Shown here one piece after another: positions 25,230 to 32,955 of a stretch of 64,000 bases of DNA. Origin of the DNA: Pelagibacteraceae bacterium AG-426-M19 (lineage in GTDB: Bacteria > Pseudomonadota > Alphaproteobacteria > Pelagibacterales > Pelagibacteraceae); the NCBI GenBank assembly GCA_003210025.1, contig QCNW01000003.1:62001-126000 (forward strand). The letters run 5' to 3'. The notes beneath the pieces were generated by a model. The model worked only from the letters and a program-made list of their open reading frames with translations, did no database searches and had not been told where the DNA came from. Both the position numbers and the translations under genes were made by a program. Within the stretch, counting starts at the first letter, position 1; each line of letters opens with the position of its first letter.

Positions 25230-25990
25230 TATTGAAAAAATAATCTTTCAAAATTATCGTTTGTAATAGTTTCTAATTCTTCAAAGGTTATTGATTTTAA
25301 TTCTGAAAGTTTTTCCAATGTATATTTAATAAAAGAAGGTTCATTTTTTTTACCTCTCATTGGTATAGGTGCTAAAAAAGGACTATCTGTTTCAATTAAA
25401 ATTTTATCATTTTCTATCATTTTAAATGTTTCTTGAAGATCATTACTATTTTTAAAAGTAATTATTCCACTAGCAGAAAAATATGCATTTAATGACATCA
25501 TTTTTTTAGCAAACTCTTTTGAACCTGTAAAACAGTGCATAAGAATTTTAATATCACTATTTTTATATCTATTTAAAATATCAAAAGTTTCTGTTTCGGC
25601 ACTTCTAGAATGAACTATTAAAGGATAATTTAGTTCAATAGAGGCCTCTATATGTGTCTCAAAACTTTCAATCTGATCATCTTTATGACTATTTTCATAA
25701 TAGAAATCTAATCCTGTCTCTCCTACTCCAATTATTTTTTTGAATTTATTAGCAGTTTCAACAATAAATTTTTTATCCATCTTATCATTGCTAGATTCAT
25801 GAGGATGAATTCCTATACTTCCATAAATTATTTCATCAAGATTTATAATTTTTTTAATATTTTCAAAACTTTTCGAATTAGTTGAAATAGTTAAAATTTT
25901 CTTTAATCCATTTTCCTTAGCACGTTCAATAACATTGTTGATATTCGAATAAAGAGGTTCGTGATCAAGATGACAATGCGAATCTATCAT
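25229..25990 (-). CDS. tatD: TatD-family metal-dependent DNase
   Basis: This 253-residue TIM-barrel hydrolase shows DSHCHLDHEP (metal histidines), GETGLDFYYE, PLIVHSRSAETE, LMHCFTGSKEFA and ETDSPFLAP (the last acid ligand), the full TatD series. TatD proteins are 3'-5' DNases or proofreading D-aminoacyl-tRNA hydrolase relatives; the role here is probably DNA turnover or repair. It is coupled to metG by a 4-base overlap and to the MBL gene downstream. Confidence 0.92.
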   Translation of the reverse strand: MIDSHCHLDHEPLYSNINNVIERAKENGLKKILTISTNSKSFENIKKIINLDEIIYGSIGIHPHESSNDKMDKKFIVETANKFKKIIGVGETGLDFYYENSHKDDQIESFETHIEASIELNYPLIVHSRSAETETFDILNRYKNSDIKILMHCFTGSKEFAKKMMSLNAYFSASGIITFKNSNDLQETFKMIENDKILIETDSPFLAPIPMRGKKNEPSFIKYTLEKLSELKSITFEELETITNDNFERLFFQ

Positions 25991-27514
25991 TTTTCAATTT
26001 TTTTAAACAAAATATCTAATTTATTTATTTTTAAATCTTTTTTTAAAATTTCATTATTATCAATTGATTTAAAATCAATAGATTTTTCAGTTTCATTAAA
26101 AACTTTTAGCACTTTTATTGATGTTTCTGGCATTACTGGATAAAGCAAGATAGTAATTTTTCTAATTAATTCTAATGCAGTATAAACAATAGTATTTAAC
26201 CTTAATCTATCATCTTTCTTCTTCCAAGGTTCCTGATCATTAAAATATTTATTTGCCGCAAACAATCTGTCAACAATAAAACTCATGTATTGGTTTATGT
26301 CTTGATTATCTATAAATAATCTTATTTTATCTATATTATTTAGTGGTTTCAAAATTTTTAAATCTTCATCGGTAAATTTATGATCTGGTACTAATGATGA
26401 ACAATTTTTTTCAGCAAAAGAAAGAACTCTTTGGCATAGGTTTCCAAAATTATTTGCCAAATCACTATTAATACAATTTTCTAGTTTTTCTTCAGAAATA
26501 TTTCCGTCATTACCAAAAGAAACTTCTTTTAGTAAATAATATCTTAATGGATCTAGACCATAAGTATTTATTATTTCTAATGGATCTAAAATATTTCCTT
26601 TTGATTTTGACATTTTTTCATTGCCAGAAAGGATCCATCCATGACCGTATACTCTTTTTGGCGGTTCTATTTTTGCAGCTAACAAAAATGCTGGCCAATA
26701 AATAGCATGAAATCTTAGTATGTCTTTACCAATAATATGTAAATCTGCAGGCCAAAAATTTTTATATAATTCATTATTTTCATCAGGATATTTTAAAGAA
26801 CTTAAATAATTTGTTAATGCATCTAACCACACATAAACTACATGATTTTCATCACTTGGTACTTTTACACCCCAAGAAAATGTTTTTCTACTAACAGATA
26901 AATCTTTTAAGCCACTTTTAACAAAGCTAATTACTTCATTTCTCCTACTTTCAGGTAATATAAAATTTTTGTTTTTTTCATAAAAATCTAGTAACGGTTT
27001 TTCCCATTCCGAAAGTTTAAAAAAAAACGATTCTTCTTCAACCCATTCAACACCGGAACCAGATGATTTAGCAACTTTTAAACCATCTTTTTCCTCAACT
27101 TCATCTTCATTATAAAAAGCCTCATCTGATACAGAATACCAACCTGAATATTTTGATAAAAAAATTTGCTTATTTTTTTCAAGTATATTCCATAAATTTT
27201 GTACAGATACTTTATGTCTAACTTCTGTAGTCCTTATAAAATCAGTATTTGATAAGTTTAATGTTTTAGTTAAATCCTCGAACGTTTTGCTTATTTCATC
27301 ACAAAAAAGATTTTGGATCCTTATTTAACTTTTCAGCAGATCTTTGTATTTTTAAACCATGCTCATCTGTGCCTGTTAAAAAATAGACATTAAAACCATC
27401 AATTTTTTTGAAACGAGCAAAAAAATCAGCAATTATACTTGAATATGCATGTCCCATATGAGGTTTTGCAGAAGGATAATAAATTGGCGTTGTTATATAA
27501 TAATTTTTATTCAC
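25987..27514 (-). CDS. metG: Methionyl-tRNA synthetase, interrupted by a one-base frameshift
   Basis: MetRS charges tRNA-Met and is essential. The first 71 codons (from 27514) give TTPIYYPSAKPHMGHAYSS with the HIGH-type site, then TGTDEHGLK. The frame then hits TGA at a run of six Ts on the minus strand (27303-27308). Removing one T restores ...SFCDEISKTF and an open frame all the way to 25987, with the KMSKS site (GNEKMSKSKGNILDP). The total of 1528 bases is one more than a multiple of 3. A sequencing or assembly error in the homopolymer, a true mutation, or slippage rescue are all possible. Without the shift the protein is about 508 residues, normal for the shorter type. Confidence 0.9.
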
Positions 27515-28376
27515 TTAATAATTTATCCTTAAATTCCAAAAAGAAAGTTTCATAATCAAGATTAAATTTTTTTACATTAGATAGTTTTGAATAATAATAT
27601 TCTTTAACTTTATATGACAGTTTTTTTGTTGTGTTTATATGTTTATAAAAAAATAATTCAATAATCATATTTAAATTATCTCTTATAAACTCTTCTTTAA
27701 TATAGTGCTTATTATTAATTAAATTAACTAATAAATCATCAACTGTGGTTTCAGATACTGATAATTGATATTCATTCATATAGTTTATTAAGGATATTAT
27801 AAAATAAGGTGTTGAGTAATAATTTAGCAAATTTGAATTTATTTGTTCATAAATATTTTCATTAAAGCAATTATTGACAATCAATCTGGTATTTTCATTA
27901 GATAAACTTAATTTAAATTCTATACATCGGGATTTTATTGTATCTATTAAAAACTTTTCTGAATTAAAAATTAAAATAAAAAAAACATTTTCATTTGGTT
28001 CTTCTAAATTTTTCAATAATGCATTTGATGAATTAATATTTAAAAGTTCGACATCGTCGAGGATTATAAATCTTGACTTATTATTGAAGGAGGATTGATT
28101 TGTAAACTTTATGATTTCTCTAATTTGATCAATTTCTATATTTTTTTTATCATTATTTTTTTTTATATTTAAAACGTTAGGATGTGATTTGTTTTTTATT
28201 AGTTCGTAATCGTTTTTAGAATTAAAAATTTTATATAAAAATTTTTCAGTAAGTAGTGATTTTCCTATACCTTTTTTACCGGTTAATAAAATTTTATTTG
28301 GGAGTTGATTATTTTCATAAAGATTTACAAATTTTTCTAAATATATTTCATGTCCTATTAATTTATCTTCAGACAT
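27507..28376 (-). CDS. holB: DNA polymerase III delta-prime subunit
   Basis: This 289-residue clamp-loader protein opens with a region matching GHEIYLEKFVNLYENNQLP, the P-loop-like TGKKGIGKSLLTEKF, ILDDVELLNINSSNALLKNLEEP (the sensor and SRC-helix region) and IKSRCIEFKLS (the SRC motif). It lies after tmk and before metG, its common place in alphaproteobacteria. It overlaps metG by 8 bases. Lysine-rich and asparagine-rich drift is strong, but the diagnostic motifs survive. Confidence 0.88.
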   Translation of the reverse strand: MSEDKLIGHEIYLEKFVNLYENNQLPNKILLTGKKGIGKSLLTEKFLYKIFNSKNDYELIKNKSHPNVLNIKKNNDKKNIEIDQIREIIKFTNQSSFNNKSRFIILDDVELLNINSSNALLKNLEEPNENVFFILIFNSEKFLIDTIKSRCIEFKLSLSNENTRLIVNNCFNENIYEQINSNLLNYYSTPYFIISLINYMNEYQLSVSETTVDDLLVNLINNKHYIKEEFIRDNLNMIIELFFYKHINTTKKLSYKVKEYYYSKLSNVKKFNLDYETFFLEFKDKLLSE

Positions 28377-28991
28377 TTATATTATTTTCTCAAGTTTATT
28401 AATTATGATTTTTTTTACTTCGTTAATAGTATTGTTATTTGAATTAATTTTAATATATTTGTTCTTATTGACTGATATTTTTTCATATCCGTTCTGAACA
28501 TTGTTATAAAATTTAAGTTTAAATTTATCATATCTATTTAATTTAGATCTATTTCTAAGTCTTTTTTGTAAATTTTTTGAATTTACAGTGCTTAAAAAAA
28601 CTATATTAGGATTAAAATTTCCAATTATAAACTTATTCAGCATTTTGATTACTTTTAAATCAATTTTCATTCCATAATGTTGATACGCAATAGTAGAGTC
28701 AGTAAAACGATCAATTAGTATTATTTTTTTTTTATGATTTTTTTTAATAATTTTCTCAAAATTTTCTGATCTTCCAGCATAAAATAGTAATAGATCTGTT
28801 TTATTATTTAAATTTAGTTTCTTATTTAAAATTAATTTTCTTATTTTTTCTGAAAAAATTGATCCACCAGGCTCTCTTAATTTTATAAAACTTTTTCTCC
28901 TTTTTTTTAAATAATTTGCAGCAATTTTAAAATTTGTAGTTTTTCCTGAGGCTTCAATGCCTTCAAATACAATTATTGGATATTTAGACAT
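28377..28991 (-). CDS. tmk: Thymidylate kinase
   Basis: Tmk phosphorylates dTMP to dTDP. This 204-residue P-loop kinase has FEGIEASGKTTNFK at the ATP site, REPGG (arginine and glutamate contacting dTMP), DRFTDSTIAYQHYG and a lid region. It ends directly at the start of holB with no bases between, and it overlaps the D-alanyl carboxypeptidase gene by 8 bases. Confidence 0.93.
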   Translation of the reverse strand: MSKYPIIVFEGIEASGKTTNFKIAANYLKKRRKSFIKLREPGGSIFSEKIRKLILNKKLNLNNKTDLLLFYAGRSENFEKIIKKNHKKKIILIDRFTDSTIAYQHYGMKIDLKVIKMLNKFIIGNFNPNIVFLSTVNSKNLQKRLRNRSKLNRYDKFKLKFYNNVQNGYEKISVNKNKYIKINSNNNTINEVKKIIINKLEKII

Positions 28992-30138
28992 CGCCCCATA
29001 TCAAAAAATTGATGGAAGTTATCAACCTTGATATTGCATTTTGCTGTTTGATATTTTCTGTAGAAAATAAGTCATGATTAGATATAACTTCGTCTTTATA
29101 TAATACTTTTATTTCTGCTAATTTTTCTCCCTTTTTTATAGGTGCTTGTATAGGTCCTTCATAAACAATCTTCACCTTCATATATTTTTTTTTAGCTTTT
29201 GGAATAGTCTTATAAATTATATCTTTAGTATTAACTTTTACTTTTTTCTTGCTGCCCTGCCATACATCTAGTTCATAAAGATATTCGTTATTATTGCTTA
29301 TTTTTATTGTATCAAAATTTGTAATTCCCCATGTTAATAATTTTTGTGATTGCTTTGATCTAGAATTTTTTGTTTCAAAACCACTTGCAACAGCTATTAA
29401 TCTTCTTTCTTTTCTTAATAAAGACGAAGCTAGTGAATACTTTTCCGAACCAAGATAGCCGGTTTTAATTCCATCTACACCCATATTTTTATACAATAAT
29501 GGATTTCTATTTCCTTGTGTAATAGGATCCCCACCTGTCCTACTCCAAGTAAATTCTTTAATTTTAAAGTACTCATAATATTTAGGATGTTCCTTAATTA
29601 GATAATTAGACATAATTAAAATATCTCGAACGGTTGAATAATTATTATCATCATTAATCCCTGAAGAATTTGAAAAATTTGTATTTTCCATTCCAATTTC
29701 CTGAGCTTTCTCAGTCATTAGCAAAGCAAACTCATCCTCAGTTCCCGCAATACCCTCTGCTAAGGCTACACAAGCATCATTACCTGAAGCAACAATTATA
29801 CCTAATAGTAAATCTTCTACCGAAACTTCATCTCCAACCATTATAAACATTGATGAATAACCAGATGAGGACAGTCTCCAAGCATTTTCAGAAACAATAA
29901 ATTTTTCATCTAAAGTTATTTCGCCACTTTTCAATAAATCAAAAGCAACGATTGAAGTCATTATTTTTGTCATAGAAGCAGGAAATATTCTTTCATCAGG
30001 ATTTTTTTCATATAAAATTTCACCAGATAAATAGTCTTGTAAAATTGCAGTTCGTGCATTTATGTTAAATTTTGCATAAGAAATATTAGTTATTATTAAA
30101 AATGATAGGACAAAACTTAATAGTGCTTTTATTTTCAT
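28984..30138 (-). CDS. D-alanyl-D-alanine carboxypeptidase (DacA/DacC-type)
   Basis: This 384-residue periplasmic penicillin-binding protein trims peptidoglycan stem peptides. It starts with a signal peptide (LLSFVLSFLIITNISYAKF). The active-site triads are present: PASMTKI with the acylated serine, SGN in IIVASGNDACVALAE, and KTG in VDGIKTGYLGSE. A C-terminal PBP5-type domain follows from about residue 270 and ends in a possible amphipathic anchor (SRLITSINFLIWGDV). It lies between the SPOR lipoprotein and tmk, both overlapped by 4-8 bases. Confidence 0.93.
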   Translation of the reverse strand: MKIKALLSFVLSFLIITNISYAKFNINARTAILQDYLSGEILYEKNPDERIFPASMTKIMTSIVAFDLLKSGEITLDEKFIVSENAWRLSSSGYSSMFIMVGDEVSVEDLLLGIIVASGNDACVALAEGIAGTEDEFALLMTEKAQEIGMENTNFSNSSGINDDNNYSTVRDILIMSNYLIKEHPKYYEYFKIKEFTWSRTGGDPITQGNRNPLLYKNMGVDGIKTGYLGSEKYSLASSLLRKERRLIAVASGFETKNSRSKQSQKLLTWGITNFDTIKISNNNEYLYELDVWQGSKKKVKVNTKDIIYKTIPKAKKKYMKVKIVYEGPIQAPIKKGEKLAEIKVLYKDEVISNHDLFSTENIKQQNAISRLITSINFLIWGDV

Positions 30139-30893
30139 AATTTTATTAATTCAATATTTTCAAAATTTATATTAGCTATCTCATTATATACATTTTTAAT
30201 TGATCCTAAATTATAAAAAGGACCCTTATAAACCCTATATAAATTTTTAGACATTTTTTTGATATTTACGTCTTTTAAATTGTATTCATCCTCAAGTCTT
30301 TTTTTCAATGTAATTGCAGATTCTTCAAAAAATAAATCGGCAAATTTAATTATAAATTCAAATTTTGTATTTTTAACCTTTTTAACTTTAGTATTATTAT
30401 CTTTTTCAATAGATATATTTTGGATTGAAATACTGTCTACTGGAGCTTTATTGGCTACTTTTTTTTCCTCATCAAAGGTTTTTGCTTTATTTGCAACAAA
30501 AGTATTACTAGAATTTATTGTTTCTACACGTACATAGGGTTGATCAGGGTCTATATCAAGTTCAGTTGCTATTCTTTCGGAAATTACCGAATTATAAAAT
30601 ATTGGATATTTTGAATTTCTTCCTACCTTAGCAATCAAATACTTTTCATTTAATAAATTTGTTATTTTTATATCTGTATCTTGTTTAAGTTTATTATTGA
30701 AAATAATTAATGATCTTTGATCTATTTTTTTTGAAACTATTCGTTTTTTGAAAATATCATTATTATATATGAGAGCAAATCCATCATTTGAATAATTTTT
30801 GAAATCTTTATTCGTGATTACTTTGTTATTAGTAGTTTCACATGATGTTAAAATTATTGCTAAAAAAATTATTATCTTAAGTTTCATTTTCAA
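30135..30893 (-). CDS. RlpA-like septal lipoprotein with SPOR domain
   Basis: This 252-residue protein has a signal and lipobox (IIFLAIILTSC). A middle region from about residue 35 to 125 follows the outline of the RlpA double-psi barrel (GFALIYNNDIFKKR; KVGRNSKYPIFYN; VISERIATELDI) but is degenerate, and I do not see the acidic and histidine residues of lytic RlpA. Residues from about 175 form a SPOR domain (FIIKFADLFFEE...LKKRLEDEYN...YRVYKGPF) that would bind denuded glycan at the septum. It lies between mltB and dacC, as rlpA does in related bacteria. Confidence 0.72.
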   Translation of the reverse strand: MKMKLKIIIFLAIILTSCETTNNKVITNKDFKNYSNDGFALIYNNDIFKKRIVSKKIDQRSLIIFNNKLKQDTDIKITNLLNEKYLIAKVGRNSKYPIFYNSVISERIATELDIDPDQPYVRVETINSSNTFVANKAKTFDEEKKVANKAPVDSISIQNISIEKDNNTKVKKVKNTKFEFIIKFADLFFEESAITLKKRLEDEYNLKDVNIKKMSKNLYRVYKGPFYNLGSIKNVYNEIANINFENIELIKL

Positions 30894-31872
30894 AACTATT
30901 TTTTAATGTGCATACGGCCAAACTAAATCTTAATGACCTATTCCACTTTAAGATTAGCTTATAATTATTAAAAATAATATATGCTGGTTTAAGTTTATTT
31001 GCATTTTCAACTATTTCAGCATCAGGAGTAACTATTGCTGCTGTCAAATTGTCATATTTATCCAAAAAAGACGAATTTTTTATATAATTTTTTAAATATT
31101 TTACTTTTCTCTCATAATTAATTTTTTTTGCTGATGTATTTAAATATTTGTCAGGAATATTTTCATTTAGATTAATTCTATAAAAACACGGAGTATTATC
31201 ATTCCATCCAAGATTACTTAAATAGTTAGCTGCAGATGCAAAAGAATCCTCAATATTTTTTAGATCAATTGATCCATCTTTATTATAGTCAATTGCATGA
31301 TTTTTAATTGTGGATGGCATAAATTGAAAATTACCGAATGCACCTGCCCAAGATCCAAATAATGTACTTGGATCTATAATTTTTTCATCTACTAATTTTA
31401 AAAGGGTTATTAATTCTTTAGTAAAAAATTCACTTCTTCTTTGATCATAGCTTAATGTTACAAGTGAAGAAACGATATCCATTTTACCTAAATAGTTTCC
31501 AAAATTAGTTTCAATACCCATAAGCGCTAATAGCAAATTTTTATCTACTTTGTATTCGAAAGATACTTTATTAATAATATTGTTTTCTTTATTTAATATG
31601 ATTTTTCCTAATTTTACTTTTTTTGATGAGGTTCTTTTAGAAATATAAGTCTTTGTATCTTCATAAAATTCTGGTTGATATCTATCATATTTAATTACAT
31701 CAGATAAAAATTTTGATCTGTCTATTAATTTATCGACTGTAGCCTTGCTAACACCTTCTTTAATTGCTCTTTTTTTAAATTTAACTTTCCAATCATTAAA
31801 ATCATCAGCAATTAGAGTTGCAGAATTTAATATAATTAATATTGATACGATAAATAATTTAATTTTTTTCAT
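30877..31872 (-). CDS. mltB: Lytic murein transglycosylase MltB family
   Basis: This 331-residue peptidoglycan-cleaving enzyme has a signal peptide without an obvious lipobox (FIVSILIILNSATLIADD). The catalytic glutamate is in LMGIETNFGNYLG. The substrate-binding segment GSWAGAFGNFQFMPSTI is a MltB hallmark, followed by AANYLSNLGWNDNTP. It begins the conserved mltB-rlpA-dacC wall-remodelling cluster and overlaps its neighbours by 14-17 bases. Confidence 0.92.
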   Translation of the reverse strand: MKKIKLFIVSILIILNSATLIADDFNDWKVKFKKRAIKEGVSKATVDKLIDRSKFLSDVIKYDRYQPEFYEDTKTYISKRTSSKKVKLGKIILNKENNIINKVSFEYKVDKNLLLALMGIETNFGNYLGKMDIVSSLVTLSYDQRRSEFFTKELITLLKLVDEKIIDPSTLFGSWAGAFGNFQFMPSTIKNHAIDYNKDGSIDLKNIEDSFASAANYLSNLGWNDNTPCFYRINLNENIPDKYLNTSAKKINYERKVKYLKNYIKNSSFLDKYDNLTAAIVTPDAEIVENANKLKPAYIIFNNYKLILKWNRSLRFSLAVCTLKNSFENET

Positions 31873-32755
31873 ACAAATCTTTTAGGTATATCGATACAGC
31901 AATCCATATCAAAATAAAGCTGATTAATTTATGTATATCTAATTCCTCATTATATAGGTAATAACCCAACAAAAATTGTAAAGTTGGAGTTATATAAAAA
32001 ACCATGCCTGTTGGACCTAAACCACATAATTCAACACCCCTAACATATAAATATAAAGGAATCACGGTCATAGGACCTGCCAGCATGAATATTAACATTA
32101 ATTTGACATTCGATATGTCAAAATCATTTAAATCATTTTGTACAATTAAATAAAATGCAAATATTACTGCTGGAAAAATAAATAAACTTTCAACTAATAA
32201 ACCAATATCTGTGTCTACATCAATTTTTTTTCTTACTAAATTATAAAAACTCCAACTTAAAGCTACAATTAATCCAACCCATGGTATTGATTGGAAACTG
32301 GATATAACTAAATAAAAAATTGATATAGTCACGATTAAAAGTGAAATTTTAGTTTTGAAACTTAATTCCTCTTTTAAAAAAAAATAACCTAAAAAAACAC
32401 TTATTATAGGCATTATAAAATATCCAAAACTAGCATCTATAACTTGATCATTCCCTATAGCATAAATCCAAACAGCCCAATTTGTAAAAATTAATAATCC
32501 AGATAAAAAAAGCATCATAATTTTTTTTTTATCTTTAAAAACTGAGCTAAATTTTTTCCACTTTGATAAAATGATTGTTGTTAAAATTAGCATAACAGTT
32601 GTCCATGCACTTCGATGTAGGACAACTTCAATGTGGCCAGCAAAAGCAATATATTTAAAATATATAACTCCAATAAAACCCCACCAGAAAGAACCAAATG
32701 CCGTTAAAATTATACCTTTATTAAATTGATTTTTGCTTAACATTATATTGATCAA
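31859..32755 (-). CDS. RarD-type EamA permease
   Basis: This 298-residue membrane protein of about ten spans matches the RarD branch of the EamA/DMT family: NKGIILTAFGSFWWGFIGVIYF, EVVLHRSAWTTVMLI near the N-terminus, and LYVRGVELCGLGPTGMVFYITPTLQFLLG at the second repeat. The function of RarD is not established (chloramphenicol sensitivity was the original phenotype). The start may be the methionine at 32743 (MLSKNQF). It overlaps mltB by 14 bases. The truncated tRNA-Ser fragment begins about 49 bases away. Confidence 0.85.
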   Translation of the reverse strand: MINIMLSKNQFNKGIILTAFGSFWWGFIGVIYFKYIAFAGHIEVVLHRSAWTTVMLILTTIILSKWKKFSSVFKDKKKIMMLFLSGLLIFTNWAVWIYAIGNDQVIDASFGYFIMPIISVFLGYFFLKEELSFKTKISLLIVTISIFYLVISSFQSIPWVGLIVALSWSFYNLVRKKIDVDTDIGLLVESLFIFPAVIFAFYLIVQNDLNDFDISNVKLMLIFMLAGPMTVIPLYLYVRGVELCGLGPTGMVFYITPTLQFLLGYYLYNEELDIHKLISFILIWIAVSIYLKDLYEKN

Positions 32756-32803
32756 TTAAACTATTTTGTTTATGAAATATAGAATTTTAATTATTACAAA
32801 TTA

Positions 32804-32842
32804 GGAGAGATGGCTGAGCGGTTGAAAGCACCGGTCTTGAAA
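32804..32842 (+). pseudogene. 5' half of a tRNA-Ser gene (truncated copy)
   Basis: These 39 bases match the first 39 bases of the complete tRNA-Ser at 35844-35882, with one difference (C at 32819 against T at 35859 in the D-loop). The copy stops in the anticodon loop just after TGAAA; the 3' half of the cloverleaf is absent. It is a remnant, not a working tRNA, and marks one edge of the inserted restriction module. Confidence 0.85.
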
Positions 32843-32886
32843 TACCTAGGATTCACTTTTACCTCCAAATCGTTTAACATACAAAA

Positions 32887-32907
32887 CAAGATATTTGTTA
32901 TATCTTG
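32887..32907 (-). terminator. Terminator downstream of the restriction-modification gene
   Basis: CAAGATAT and ATATCTTG are perfect 8-base arms around a 5-base loop. On the minus strand the stem is followed by TTTTGT. It lies about 50 bases past the stop of the MmeI-like gene, in the right direction to end its transcript and shield the tRNA fragment and rarD beyond. Confidence 0.55.
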
Positions 32908-32955
32908 GTACTTATTCTCATCTGAAAATCACAATCTTGCAGATAATTTTATATC

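Noticed and set aside
25987..27514. Two separate genes instead of one broken metG
   Set aside because: The fragments join into a single conserved synthetase when one base of the homopolymer is removed, and the segment between them is open and conserved in the shifted frame.
32804..32842. A second functional tRNA-Ser
   Set aside because: The copy stops in the anticodon loop; the following sequence cannot form the 3' half of the cloverleaf.
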